NCBI RefSeq assembly: GCF_011398355.1
Contig: NZ_AP021889.1
Span: forward strand, 1,612,001-1,676,000
Direction: 5' to 3'
DNA length: 64,000 nt
Source of the DNA: Thiosulfatimonas sediminis
Lineage (GTDB): Bacteria > Pseudomonadota > Gammaproteobacteria > Thiomicrospirales > Thiomicrospiraceae
Numbering within the stretch: position 1 is the stretch's first letter; every line of letters starts with the position of its first letter. Positions 18,660 to 28,336 of this stretch are shown one piece after another. Under the pieces are notes generated by a model. It did no database searches and had not been told where the DNA came from. It saw only the letters and a list, made by a program, of their open reading frames with translations. Both the position numbers and the translations under genes were made by a program.

Positions 18660-18691
18660 AAAAAAAAGCCCGATTAAATCCAATCGGGCTT
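18660..18691 (-). terminator. Terminator of the Lon-type protease gene
   Basis: Perfect 10-bp stem AAGCCCGATT (18666-18675) / AATCGGGCTT (18682-18691) with a 6-nt loop. On the minus strand it ends in eight or more T. It lies 30 bases past the protease stop. Confidence 0.88.
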
Positions 18692-18720
18692 ATAGGGACT
18701 TGCGCTAAGGTGTCTTCGCC

Positions 18721-21102
18721 TTAACTGTCGTCTTTCTCGTTCATTTTCTCAAGTGCTTGGGCGACAAGGCAATTCGCTTCCTCAGGCTGTTTGCCACTCA
18801 AAATTCCAAAAGCCTCATCAATATGCTTAATGGTATAAATCGAGAATTTCCCCTCGGCAACCGCTTGGCGAACTTGCTGGTTAAGCATCAAATGGCTGGC
18901 ATTGGATTGCGGAATAATCACGCCTTGATGGCCAGTTAAACCACGCATTGCGCAAATTTTATAGAAACCTTCAATTTTTTCATTAACACCACCAATCGGC
19001 TGAACCTCGCCAAATTGATTAATGGATCCGGTAATCGCAATATCCTGGCGCATTGGCAATTCCGCAATGGATGACAACAGTGCCAACAGCTCTGCTGAAG
19101 ATGCCGAATCGCCTTCCACGCCGTTATACGACTGCTCCATCACAATTGACCCACTAAAGCCCATCGCTTTGCGTTTCATAAAACGGCCACGCATATAACC
19201 CGACAAAATCAACATACCTTTGGAGTGAATCGGTCCAGCCATATCAACTTCACGTTCAATATCCACCACCCCTTCATCCCCTGGTGAGGCTTGTGCGGTA
19301 ATCCGTACTGGTTGTCCGAAAGACTGGCGGCCAACGGTTAAAACGGTCAAACCATTAACCATCCCAATATGCGTCCCCTCGGTGGAAATTAAGACTTGCT
19401 GGTCGGTAATCGCACGGTGGTAGTACTCTTCCATCAACCCAGTATGAAAATCACGCTGTTCAATGGTTTTTTCAATCACTTCTCGGTCAACCACACCCTT
19501 ATCACTGGCACGCGCAAACGCATTCGCTTCCGCCAAGACATCGCGCAATATCGCTTTATTGGTATAAAGACGATTTTCATCTTCTGCCATACGTGATGCA
19601 TATTCAATCAAGCGTTCATAGGCGCTAATGTCGATATCCAAATCATTCCAGTCGTCAATTTCCGAAGCCAACTGTCTGGCTAATGCCAGCTCATGCTCTT
19701 GAGTACGGTTTAACTCCGCCTCAAATTCCACCTGTACTTTAAAGAGTCGGCTAAATTGCGCGTCTAACTCTTGCAACGCATAAAAATGCGCCGCTTGACC
19801 AAGCAGAACCAACGTCACACTAAGCGGAAAATCCGGCAGATGATAAGGCACAACCGCACTGGACGATGGCACTTCAAAACTGATTTTCTTACTCATTAAA
19901 GCGGCTTTTAAATGCGACCAAATTTCCGGTTCTTTTAGAACCGATTGAATATTTAGTAATAAATAACCGCCGTTGGCTTGCTGCAATAAACCCGCTTGGT
20001 GATTCATCGCCAAACTGACCGGGTCCGTCGCCGAAGCGGCAGCAGAGTTAATCGCATAACCAAACAGTTTTGGCATGGTCGCGTTCTGTTCATAAATAAT
20101 TGGTGCGTGTTTTAAACCACGATGATTTACCAATAAATTCACCTCAAAGCGCGACATTCCTTGCTGTTCACTGATCATCTCATCCAAGGTGTTAGCCACT
20201 GACGAAGAAGAATCTGAAGTGACCTGATCAGAACTCTGATCCCAGAAAAGATGCAACTTACCAATCACCGCATTCGCCAAATCATCCAAATATTTACAGA
20301 TTTCAGGACTTTTACCAAATTCCATTTTTAAGGTCTGCAACATCGGTTCCATATGGTCTTTAGCAAACTTGGTGTTCATCCGTTTGCCTTCGTCCATAAA
20401 CTCGTGTTGCATCGCAGGGAAATGGGTCAATGCCGAATTAAGCGCTTCTTCAACCTCTTGAAATGCCTGCTCAAAATGCTTTTGAACCGAGCTTTCCATA
20501 CTTTTCAGTTCGCTACTGCGATAGCGCTTGCCCTCAATAATCGCGGTGAGCATAAAACTGTTTTCGTTTTGCGCGATATCAATGCTTCGTTCTTCAGCAA
20601 TCGCATAAGCCTCTTCCAACTTAGCCTGCTGTTTATCAGCCAATTTGGCTTCCAACTGCTGGGTTTTTAACTGATAAGTGTGACCATCAAACAAAATCGG
20701 TAGCTGGGTTTTAAGTGATGAGATAAAGCGTTCTATTTCCGCCTTAAACGCATACCCTTGGCCCGCATCAAGATACAAATATTGAGTCTTATTTGGCTCT
20801 GAAAAATCTGAAACCAACAACAAATCTTGCGGAATTTCACGTTGCCGAGCCATTTTCTTAAGCATCGCTTTGGTCATTCCAATGCGCCCAACGCCCGGCT
20901 CACCCATAATAAAAATATGGTTATGATTGCGTTTTAAGTGCAAGCCAAAATTTAATGACTGATAAGCGCGCGGATGAAAATGTTGCATAAACTGCAAAAT
21001 ATTTTTTTCGCGGGACGTTTCATTGGATTCATTCGGTAACGAAAATTGTTCGGTATTCAGGTGGGTATATCGGTAAAGCTTAGAAGCAGAAAGTTTTTCC
21101 AT
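18721..21102 (-). CDS. Lon-type ATP-dependent protease (LonB/YcbZ-like)
   Basis: A 793-residue AAA+ protease. The Walker A-like segment GEPGVGRIGMTK has Arg where Lys is usual, a variant found in the AAA_32 Lon-like family. The C-terminal Lon protease domain has the catalytic Ser666 (EGDSASS) and Lys709 (VNEKIEGFY), 43 residues apart as in E. coli Lon. Between them, MNHQAGLLQQANGGYLLLN is typical of LonB-like proteins. It is monocistronic, ending at a clear terminator. It lacks the N-terminal substrate domain of classical Lon. Confidence 0.9.
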   Translation of the reverse strand: MEKLSASKLYRYTHLNTEQFSLPNESNETSREKNILQFMQHFHPRAYQSLNFGLHLKRNHNHIFIMGEPGVGRIGMTKAMLKKMARQREIPQDLLLVSDFSEPNKTQYLYLDAGQGYAFKAEIERFISSLKTQLPILFDGHTYQLKTQQLEAKLADKQQAKLEEAYAIAEERSIDIAQNENSFMLTAIIEGKRYRSSELKSMESSVQKHFEQAFQEVEEALNSALTHFPAMQHEFMDEGKRMNTKFAKDHMEPMLQTLKMEFGKSPEICKYLDDLANAVIGKLHLFWDQSSDQVTSDSSSSVANTLDEMISEQQGMSRFEVNLLVNHRGLKHAPIIYEQNATMPKLFGYAINSAAASATDPVSLAMNHQAGLLQQANGGYLLLNIQSVLKEPEIWSHLKAALMSKKISFEVPSSSAVVPYHLPDFPLSVTLVLLGQAAHFYALQELDAQFSRLFKVQVEFEAELNRTQEHELALARQLASEIDDWNDLDIDISAYERLIEYASRMAEDENRLYTNKAILRDVLAEANAFARASDKGVVDREVIEKTIEQRDFHTGLMEEYYHRAITDQQVLISTEGTHIGMVNGLTVLTVGRQSFGQPVRITAQASPGDEGVVDIEREVDMAGPIHSKGMLILSGYMRGRFMKRKAMGFSGSIVMEQSYNGVEGDSASSAELLALLSSIAELPMRQDIAITGSINQFGEVQPIGGVNEKIEGFYKICAMRGLTGHQGVIIPQSNASHLMLNQQVRQAVAEGKFSIYTIKHIDEAFGILSGKQPEEANCLVAQALEKMNEKDDS

Positions 21103-21250
21103 GGGGTATCTTTATATCGAATGTGCCGACAAGAACAGCAGTTAAAGTAAGGGCGCCAACCAAAGTTGAATATCACACCTACTTTTTCCACCAATGCACA
21201 AAATGGTGAACTCTATCAATTGACTGCCAAAATTTTAGCATGTAATCCAA

Positions 21251-21276
21251 AAAAAAACCCACTTCGCAGTGGGTTT
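21251..21276 (-). terminator. Terminator of amtB
   Basis: Perfect 9-bp stem AAACCCACT (21255-21263) / AGTGGGTTT (21268-21276) with a 4-nt loop; on the minus strand it is followed by a long T run. Confidence 0.88.
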
Positions 21277-21305
21277 ACGCGACTATCGCAATAGAAATCG
21301 GCCAG

Positions 21306-22523
21306 TTAAAATTCATCTTTTGGCGGATTAGCGTGGGTTTTATGGTACACCAAATCGGCTCCACGATACTGCTCATCTTCATCCATTGTCATAGGGGATA
21401 GTTTATTGATTACCCAATAAACAATAAAACCGCCAATAAACGCAATACTCACGCCAAGTAGTACACCGATAATCTGTGACATTAAAGCGACTCCGCCCAG
21501 ACCACCTAATGCGGTCGAACCAAAAATACCCGCCGCAATCGCCCCCCACATTCCGCACAAACCGTGCAGTGGCCAGACACCGAGAACGTCATCAATTTTG
21601 AGATTACGCTGTGTCCAAGTAAAGGCTTTAACAAACAGCGCGCCAGCCACCAAACCAATCACCAAAGCACCCAGTGGATTGACGACATCGGAACCGGCAC
21701 AGATGGCGACCAAACCGGCCAGCGGACCATTGTGCACGAAGCCCGGATCCTTATCGGAAATAAAGGTTGCCGCCAAGATGCCACCGACCATAGCCATCAG
21801 AGAGTTCATTGCGACCAGACCTTGAATGCCTTCCACCGCTTGTGCAGACATGACGTTAAAGCCAAACCAGCCGACAGCTAGAATCCACGAACCTAAGGCT
21901 AAAAATGGAATACTCGAAGGCGGATAAACATGACGAATGCTTCCATCGCGGTTATAGCGATTATGTCGCGCACCAATCACAATAATCGCCGCTAAAGCAA
22001 TCCATCCACCCACAGCGTGAACCACTATCGAGCCAGCAAAATCATGGAATCCCGCACCAAACTGGTTTTCTAGCCACGCTTGCAGCCCAAAATTGCCATT
22101 CCATGTAATCCCCTCGAAAAGAGGATAAACCAAAGCAACCGTAAAAAAAGTCGCAGCAAGTACCGGGTAAAAACGCGCCCGTTCGGCAATACCACCAGAC
22201 ACAATGGCAGGAATCGCCGCTGCGAAAGTCATTAAAAAGAAAAACTTAACCAGGTCATAACCGGAATTTTCGGTCATCGCTTGCATCAATTGGCCATCAA
22301 TATTGAAGCCTAAAAACACCCCGTATGCGATACCGTAACCAACGAAAAAATACGCAACGGTTGACACCGCTAAATCACTCATAATTTTGACCAAGGCATT
22401 AACTTGGTTTTTATGCTGTACCGTACCTACTTCTAAAAACGCGAAACCGGCGTGCATAAACAACACCAAAATCGCTCCAAGTAGAATAAACAGTACATCC
22501 AAACTGGTCGTAAGTTGTTCCAT
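21306..22523 (-). CDS. amtB: Ammonium transporter
   Basis: AmtB conducts ammonia across the inner membrane. The 405 residues form about 11 transmembrane helices with family motifs: FAFLEVGTVQHKNQ, FAGSIVVHAVGGWIALAA (His of the conducting pore), and WPLHGLCGMWGAIAAG (second pore His). No glnK lies next to it, so PII control would come from a distant gene. No sigma-54 promoter was recognised upstream. Confidence 0.95.
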   Translation of the reverse strand: MEQLTTSLDVLFILLGAILVLFMHAGFAFLEVGTVQHKNQVNALVKIMSDLAVSTVAYFFVGYGIAYGVFLGFNIDGQLMQAMTENSGYDLVKFFFLMTFAAAIPAIVSGGIAERARFYPVLAATFFTVALVYPLFEGITWNGNFGLQAWLENQFGAGFHDFAGSIVVHAVGGWIALAAIIVIGARHNRYNRDGSIRHVYPPSSIPFLALGSWILAVGWFGFNVMSAQAVEGIQGLVAMNSLMAMVGGILAATFISDKDPGFVHNGPLAGLVAICAGSDVVNPLGALVIGLVAGALFVKAFTWTQRNLKIDDVLGVWPLHGLCGMWGAIAAGIFGSTALGGLGGVALMSQIIGVLLGVSIAFIGGFIVYWVINKLSPMTMDEDEQYRGADLVYHKTHANPPKDEF

Positions 22524-22649
22524 TTATGCAAATCCTAAGAGTATCCAATTGTTCAATTTCATCGAGTATTCAGTTATTCTGTTTTCTTTACTCGCCAATG
22601 CAAGCGACAAAACCCGCTTACAAATTGGGAATAATTTTAGCAGAAACTC

Positions 22650-23690
22650 ATGCCGTTTAAACAACTAACTACGCCTTTGCAAGCCCTACATCACCCACTA
22701 TTTGAAGCGCAAAAACTACAAGTCTGGATGAAACGTGAAGAACAGAATAACGCGTTAATTCAAGGCAATAAGCTCTATAAACTAGAACTTAACTTAACAG
22801 AACACCTTAAATCTGATAAAAAAATTCTATTAACTTTTGGTGGTGCTTACTCCAACCATTTGGCTGCCACTGCGGCGGCCTGTCATCTTCTTAAGACTCC
22901 AGTGATTGGTATAGTTCGCGCTGCCGAATTGGCAAACAACCCAGCAAAATGGAGTCACACACTAAACCACTGCAAGCAAAACGGCATGCAGTTAATGTTT
23001 GTTAGCCGCGCCGATTATCGCTTAAAAGAACACCCCAACTTTATAGAACACTTGTTAGAAAAAGACGGTGCGCAATTGAGCCAAGCTCAATACCACGCTT
23101 TGCAGCATGCTTGGCAGCAAAAGCAGATTACCATCTTACCTGAAGGTGGCTCGAATGATTTAGCTGTACGCGGCTTTGCGCCACTGACTGCGGAATTACA
23201 ACAACAATGCCCAGACTGGAGCGACCTATTTTGCGCCGTTGGCACAGGAGCGACCTTGGCCGGTTTGGTAGCCAACAGCGAATACCGCGCAGAACGAACT
23301 CTGTATGGCGTCGCCGTGTTACAGCAAAGCGAGCATCTATGGCCGCAAATTAACGATTGGATTCTGCGCAATCAAACCTCGAAAACCACCAATAACTGGC
23401 AGCTTCTAAACCAATACCACCATGGTGGATATGCAAAAAAATCTGAACAACTTCAACACTTTATTAAGAAAACTTGGCAAGAAATCAACACTGAAAAAGC
23501 AATTCCGATTGAACCGATATACACCGCTAAAGCGTTTTACGCTTTTTGGCAAAAACTGATGGCCGGTGACTTTCGTGCCGGCGCAAAGATTATTCTATTG
23601 CACAGTGGAGGATTACAAGGCCTTGGCCCAGATGCTGCCCCTTGTAATCCCGCGCTCGAGTCAATAGAGACGGGTTCTGTGGCGCCTTAG
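22650..23690 (+). CDS. PLP-dependent D-cysteine desulfhydrase / ACC deaminase family protein
   Basis: A 346-residue fold-II PLP enzyme. The Schiff-base Lys is probably K41 in IQGNKLYKLE, followed by LLTFGGAYSNHLAATAAA and the phosphate-binding CAVGTGATLAGLV. The family includes D-cysteine desulfhydrase and ACC deaminase. In a sulfur-oxidising marine bacterium the desulfhydrase role is more likely, but the sequence does not decide it. It is tail-to-tail with cobS with a one-base gap. Confidence 0.85.
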   Translation: MPFKQLTTPLQALHHPLFEAQKLQVWMKREEQNNALIQGNKLYKLELNLTEHLKSDKKILLTFGGAYSNHLAATAAACHLLKTPVIGIVRAAELANNPAKWSHTLNHCKQNGMQLMFVSRADYRLKEHPNFIEHLLEKDGAQLSQAQYHALQHAWQQKQITILPEGGSNDLAVRGFAPLTAELQQQCPDWSDLFCAVGTGATLAGLVANSEYRAERTLYGVAVLQQSEHLWPQINDWILRNQTSKTTNNWQLLNQYHHGGYAKKSEQLQHFIKKTWQEINTEKAIPIEPIYTAKAFYAFWQKLMAGDFRAGAKIILLHSGGLQGLGPDAAPCNPALESIETGSVAP

Positions 23691-23691
23691 A

Positions 23692-24555
23692 TTAGACAAG
23701 CGTTCGCAACAGGGCAACCAGCGCAAATAACAAAAGCAATTCGCTCATCTCAATACTCATACCCAGTAAATCGCCATTCACCCCTTGCAGCAATCGCATC
23801 GCAAAACGGCGCATCCACCACCAAGCCACAAACATCAGGACAATCAACAACAAAGCAGCAGTCATCGATAGCGCATAAGCCAACCACAAAGATAACAACA
23901 GCGCACTACTCAAATAAACAATAACAACCCTACTCGACAAGGCAGCAAACAATTGTTGATGCGGTACCGATTGGGTCGCACAAGGACAGGTTTTTACCAA
24001 CAATAACGGCATAATTCGGGCGACAAAAGGCAGTAACCCTAACAAACCCAAAGCGAAAATTTGCCATCTCAGCGTCTCTTGTTCGGCCAGCCAAACAAAA
24101 ACCGAACTTAATGCGAGCCATTTACCTAACAACAGCAAACTCAGCGCAACCGCACCGCCTGTGCCAACCCGACTATCATGCATAATCTGTTGCGCTTTCT
24201 GCGGATTGGCAATCGTCCCTAGCGCGGCATCGGCCGCATCCGCCAAACCATCTAAATGCAACGCACCACTGAGCCAGACCGTCCAAACTAACACAACAAA
24301 CGCCCACTCATGCGGACCTAACAGATGCCAAACGGAAATTTTTGGCCAAAATACTTGCAACACTTCAGGCAGGGCGACAAACAGCAACAGACTCAAGCCG
24401 GAAAACACCAAACCAACCAGCGGCAAATACCCAAGTAAACGTTGTTGGCGACGTGCGCTATAAACCGCAAATGGCAGTGGCAGCCGGCTAAAAAACTGCA
24501 ACGCCAGTAACAACCCCATAAACCACTCACGAGACCCGTGCCAAAACCGTTTCAT
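23692..24555 (-). CDS. cobS: Adenosylcobinamide-GDP ribazoletransferase
   Basis: CobS joins GDP-cobinamide and alpha-ribazole (phosphate), the last step of nucleotide-loop assembly, in the inner membrane. The 287 residues include FFSRLPLPF near the start and the metal-binding ALHLDGLADAADAALG, with many hydrophobic helices. The ATG overlaps the cobC stop (ATGA 24552-24555). It is last in the cobU-cobT-cobC-cobS operon. Confidence 0.95.
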   Translation of the reverse strand: MKRFWHGSREWFMGLLLALQFFSRLPLPFAVYSARRQQRLLGYLPLVGLVFSGLSLLLFVALPEVLQVFWPKISVWHLLGPHEWAFVVLVWTVWLSGALHLDGLADAADAALGTIANPQKAQQIMHDSRVGTGGAVALSLLLLGKWLALSSVFVWLAEQETLRWQIFALGLLGLLPFVARIMPLLLVKTCPCATQSVPHQQLFAALSSRVVIVYLSSALLLSLWLAYALSMTAALLLIVLMFVAWWWMRRFAMRLLQGVNGDLLGMSIEMSELLLLFALVALLRTLV

Positions 24556-25139
24556 GACAGCTTAACCTGAGCGATTTCGACCAACTGAGTAAAATACCCT
24601 TGCGAGGTTTTCTGAACGTCCAATCGAATCCGAGCCGCATAACCTATTTTTAAATTAAACAATGACTTGTTTGGAAAACCTAAAATTTTTTTTAACAACA
24701 CACGCTGTACACCGGAATGGCTAAATAGCAATATCGACTCGACGGGTAAACCGCAGAGATACAACCATCCAGCCGCGATGCGTTTTTCAAAATCGACCAA
24801 GGATTCGCTGTTGGGAATGACATCGGCAAATGGATTTTGTAAATAAAGTTCCAGACGCTCAGCATCGGTCTGCTGCACCGCTTGAAAACTCAAACCGTCC
24901 CAATCACCAAAATCTCTTTCAGCAAAGGCCTCCAGCACCTGTACATCGGGATAATGTGCACGCGCGAAATGCAGGTTGCGTTGTGCTGGCGCACTAAACA
25001 CCAAATCGGCCGGAACGACATCACTCAACGCTTGACGCATTTGCTGCTCGCCCAACGCCGTTAAAGGCGAATCGCAACGACCACGTAAAAAAGCGCTATC
25101 AGCACATTCGCCATGCCGCACAATATCAATGAGCACCAC
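24552..25139 (-). CDS. cobC: Alpha-ribazole phosphatase, histidine-phosphatase family
   Basis: Removes phosphate from alpha-ribazole-5'-phosphate or cobalamin-5'-phosphate. The branch-I histidine phosphatase motif IDIVRHGEC is at the N-terminus, and LLFSHSGVQRVLL holds the second catalytic His. The start is taken at GTG 25139 (or the adjacent GTG 25136), overlapping the cobT stop by 11-14 bases with GAGG just upstream; this gives 195 residues, the normal size. A longer open frame to 25247 would overlap cobT by 122 bases and lies outside the domain. Confidence 0.9.
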   Translation of the reverse strand: MVLIDIVRHGECADSAFLRGRCDSPLTALGEQQMRQALSDVVPADLVFSAPAQRNLHFARAHYPDVQVLEAFAERDFGDWDGLSFQAVQQTDAERLELYLQNPFADVIPNSESLVDFEKRIAAGWLYLCGLPVESILLFSHSGVQRVLLKKILGFPNKSLFNLKIGYAARIRLDVQKTSQGYFTQLVEIAQVKLS

Positions 25140-26274
25140 TGACCTCGGCTTGTTCAAATGTGGCCATCTGATTGTGTAACGCACAAGCTTGTTGCAACAA
25201 CGGAATGACCAGCGCTGCGCCAGAAGCCTCGCCCAAACGCATCTCAAAATTCAGCATCGGAGTCACGCCTAATGCTTCTAAAATCACTGCATGTGCCGGC
25301 TCGACCGATTGATGCGCAAAGAAGCACCATTCTGTAATCCGAGGCAGAGAGCCGCAAGTGCAGAAAAGCGTTTCCGGCAGCGAATATTTACCTAACTCCA
25401 TCATCTGCTCCACCGAAGTACAGCCTGCCAGTTGGTCATTGCGGGCGATAAAATCGGCTACCCAAACCGCGACTGAGGCGATGACGCCATCAACGACCAT
25501 TGGCATACCAAGCTGCGCACCACGTAAATAAGCACCGGTCATCGCGGCAATTTCAAAACCACCTAAGTATTGCAAAACACGTAATGGCGATGTTAAGTGC
25601 GCTTGGTGAAGTTCAATCGCTTGCTCAATAGATTGCACTTTCTGTTTTTTCTGACGAAAACCGATGCCAGTACCCTCCCCGACCAAAGCCGACACACTTT
25701 GGCCACTTAATACCGCAGTGATTGCACTCGCTGCGGTGGTATTGCCTATGCCCATTTCCCCACAGATAAACAGATCCGCACCGCTCTGCTTTGCACGATT
25801 AACGGCATCTGCACCAACTTGCAAAGCTTGCAACAGCTGTGCTTGACTCATCGCCGGCTGCTCTAAAAAATTTTGCGTACCGGCCGCAACGCGAGCACTC
25901 ACTAAATGAGCTAAGGGAGCTACGTCTTGAATCACCCCCACATCCACCACTTCAAAATTCGCATGTGCAAAACAGGCTAAGACATTAATTGCCGCGCCAC
26001 CGCGACAAAAGTTTTTCACCATCTCTTGAGTCACGACTTGTGGAAAAGCCGATACGCCAGTTGCGGCAATTCCGTGGTCGGCAGCAAACACACTCACCCA
26101 TGGCTGTTTGATTTGCGGATTGGCCGTACCCTGCATTCCAGCAAGACGTACAGCAATCTCTTCCAACAATCCTAAAGCGCCTTGCGGCTTGGTTAAAATC
26201 GCTTGTCGCGCATAGGCGTCCAGTTGAGTTTGCTCATCAGGCTGGCAAACAGATGCAAAAAATTCTTGGGTCAC
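25126..26274 (-). CDS. cobT: Nicotinate-nucleotide:dimethylbenzimidazole phosphoribosyltransferase
   Basis: CobT makes alpha-ribazole phosphate from nicotinate mononucleotide and DMB. The 382 residues include VFAADHGIAATGVSAFPQ, FCRGGAAINVLA, CGEMGIGNTTAASAI, and a C-terminal EASGAALVIPLLQQA, the catalytic-Glu region. GTG 26274 is preferred because AAAGGA lies exactly 6 nt upstream; TTG 26280 would sit against it. It is 35 bases after cobU. Confidence 0.95.
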   Translation of the reverse strand: MTQEFFASVCQPDEQTQLDAYARQAILTKPQGALGLLEEIAVRLAGMQGTANPQIKQPWVSVFAADHGIAATGVSAFPQVVTQEMVKNFCRGGAAINVLACFAHANFEVVDVGVIQDVAPLAHLVSARVAAGTQNFLEQPAMSQAQLLQALQVGADAVNRAKQSGADLFICGEMGIGNTTAASAITAVLSGQSVSALVGEGTGIGFRQKKQKVQSIEQAIELHQAHLTSPLRVLQYLGGFEIAAMTGAYLRGAQLGMPMVVDGVIASVAVWVADFIARNDQLAGCTSVEQMMELGKYSLPETLFCTCGSLPRITEWCFFAHQSVEPAHAVILEALGVTPMLNFEMRLGEASGAALVIPLLQQACALHNQMATFEQAEVSGAH

Positions 26275-26309
26275 AATCAATCCTTTAACGTGAATTTAAA
26301 ATACGCCGC

Positions 26310-26885
26310 TTATTTTAACCGCATGGGCAAGCCAGCAGTAACAAAGTTGACCGCTTCGACGCGTTGCGCCACCGCTTGATGCAAACGCCCTAGTTCATCA
26401 ACAAATTCACGGCTTAATTTACCCATTGGCACCACCCCCAAGCCGACTTCATTGCTGACAACAATGAGTTTCAAATTCGTGCTTTCCAGATAATCCAAAA
26501 AGGCATGTGTCTGCGCTTCACGGCAATCGGCTTCGATAAGGTTAAGCATCCACAAAGTTAAACAGTCCAGTAACACCGCCGTTTTTTTGGATGACGTTGC
26601 CGCAAATTGCTCAACTTCTTGCAATGCCTTAGCTAAATAAAGCGGCTCCTCAAGCGTCTGCCAGTTAGAAGGACGTTGCAGCTGATGTTGCGCGATACGC
26701 TGTAACATTTCTGTGTCCGTCTGGCCATCGGCTTGCTGCAAAGGGTAAGTACGCGGGGCGGTTGCCAAATAATAAACTACGCCATCATTTTGCGCTTGCC
26801 ATGCACACATTTGCTTTTCGGCATAGGCGCTTTTACCGGAACGCGCACCACCAAGAATCAAGTGCGTTTGTACTTGCTGTGTCAT
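26310..26885 (-). CDS. cobU: Adenosylcobinamide kinase / guanylyltransferase
   Basis: CobU phosphorylates adenosylcobinamide and transfers GMP to it, preparing the substrate of CobS. P-loop GGARSGKSAYAE; VLLDCLTLWMLNL; SNEVGLGVVPMG; all are family hallmarks. ATG 26885 with AGGGA upstream gives 191 residues; a TTG at 26915 would add ten. It is the first gene of the cobU-cobT-cobC-cobS operon. No B12 riboswitch core was recognised in the 200 bases upstream. Confidence 0.95.
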   Translation of the reverse strand: MTQQVQTHLILGGARSGKSAYAEKQMCAWQAQNDGVVYYLATAPRTYPLQQADGQTDTEMLQRIAQHQLQRPSNWQTLEEPLYLAKALQEVEQFAATSSKKTAVLLDCLTLWMLNLIEADCREAQTHAFLDYLESTNLKLIVVSNEVGLGVVPMGKLSREFVDELGRLHQAVAQRVEAVNFVTAGLPMRLK

Positions 26886-27087
26886 GTTTAATCTATTCCC
26901 TGCAATGCTCGTCAAAAAACACCGCTCATTCTAAAGCATTCAGCCGAACCTAAACCGCGCAATAACATTTTTAAAAACGCGTGATTAATTATTTTTAAAA
27001 CAAGTCATAATTTATTTAAATAACCAGATTAATATTTTTAATTTAAACTGTTTTTATTACTTCCCCACTTTAAACAGAGATTTTTCC

Positions 27088-28224
27088 ATGTCCACACATC
27101 CTAAAATAACCGTTCTCGGCAGTGGTTTTGCCGCCTTGACCGCGGTTAAACAACTTCGTAAAAAAAATCCTTTAGCGCAGATCACGGTCATTTCACCGTC
27201 TGCAGAGTTTATCTACCTGCCCAGTCTTATTTGGATTCCGGCCGGATTGCGAAACGCCGTCGATTTGCGGGTCGACTTAGGCTCTTTTTTTCGCAAAAAT
27301 CGAATTCAACATATTGCTGCACAGGTGACCGGCATATCAGCAGATGGCCGTGAAGTACATACTGATAATGGAACCTATGCCAATGACGGACTGATTATCG
27401 CTTCCGGCGGACGCTTTATGAAAAAACTGCCCGGAATCGAACACGCCATTACTCCGTGTGAAGGGATTGCCGCGGCCGAAAAGATTCGTGATCGCTTAGC
27501 GCAAATGGAAGGTGGCACCATTGCAATCGGGTTTGGCGGCAATCCGCAAGAGCCATCGGCAATGCGCGGAGGGCCAATGTTTGAATTTCTATTTGGTATA
27601 GACACACTTTTACGCCAACAAGGCAGACGCGATAAATTTAAACTTGTTTTCTTTAATCCAGCATCGGAACCAGGCAAACGTCTGGGTGAAAACGTGCCCC
27701 ACAACATCTTGCGGATGATGCTAAAACAGAACATTGAAACGCGTTTGGGACAAAAAATACTTGGTTTTGAAGCCAACCTAGTGAAAACTGAAAATGCGCA
27801 ATTTGGCGCCGATTTAATTCTATTTATGCCGGGTATGACTGGCCCAGCATGGCTGCCACAAAGTAGCTTACCGCAATCTCCAGGTGGTATGATTGTTGCC
27901 AACATGTTTGCGCAAGTTACTGAAATGTCAAAAGTTTATGTCGCTGGCGACGCGGGCAGCTTCCCCGGCCCGGATTGGCAAGCTAAACAGGCGCACGCCG
28001 CAGACCTACAAGCGAAAACGGCGGCAGACAATCTCACTAAAGAACTCAACGGACAAAGCGACTTTGTTGAGTTTAAACACGAGCTGGTCTGCATTATTGA
28101 CACCCTAAGCCACGGCATTTTTATCAAGCGCAGCGCTAAAGGTACAACGCTACTGCCACCTTGTCGACTATTTCACTGGGCGAAGCGAATTTTCGAAGGC
28201 TGGTATTTACGCCAATATCGCTAA
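27088..28224 (+). CDS. Sulfide:quinone oxidoreductase-like flavoprotein
   Basis: A 378-residue FAD/NAD(P)-type oxidoreductase. The FAD-binding VLGSGFAALTAV is at residues 9-20 and the second FAD motif VYVAGDAGSFPGP near 284-295. FEFLFGIDTLLR and the C-terminal amphipathic tail resemble sulfide:quinone reductases and related flavocytochrome c subunits. It has three Cys (124, 335, 359). C124 and C335 fall near two redox Cys of classical SQR, but the position of the middle one reads NPQEPSAMRGGP with no Cys. Hence SQR activity is uncertain. It is preceded by a very AT-rich 120-base stretch that probably holds its promoter. Confidence 0.78.
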   Translation: MSTHPKITVLGSGFAALTAVKQLRKKNPLAQITVISPSAEFIYLPSLIWIPAGLRNAVDLRVDLGSFFRKNRIQHIAAQVTGISADGREVHTDNGTYANDGLIIASGGRFMKKLPGIEHAITPCEGIAAAEKIRDRLAQMEGGTIAIGFGGNPQEPSAMRGGPMFEFLFGIDTLLRQQGRRDKFKLVFFNPASEPGKRLGENVPHNILRMMLKQNIETRLGQKILGFEANLVKTENAQFGADLILFMPGMTGPAWLPQSSLPQSPGGMIVANMFAQVTEMSKVYVAGDAGSFPGPDWQAKQAHAADLQAKTAADNLTKELNGQSDFVEFKHELVCIIDTLSHGIFIKRSAKGTTLLPPCRLFHWAKRIFEGWYLRQYR

Positions 28225-28336
28225 TCAAATAGGCCGACATGATAACCAACTGACGACGGACTGGGGAATTTGTCAAAGCCGTGATTTTCTTGAATAATAG
28301 AACTCTTTATTCAACAGTCAACGCGGTCACTTAACC

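Noticed and set aside
18691-18720. GGGACTTGCGCTAAGGTGTCT as a possible B-type end of the dispersed repeat
   Set aside because: Only a short part matches, and no similarity continues inward.
24552-25247. Longer form of cobC reaching to 25247
   Set aside because: It would overlap cobT by 122 bases, and the added residues do not belong to the phosphatase domain; the GTG at 25139 is better.
26886-27087. Possible B12 riboswitch before cobU
   Set aside because: No GCCACTG core or B12-box-like sequence could be found; the region is only AT-rich.
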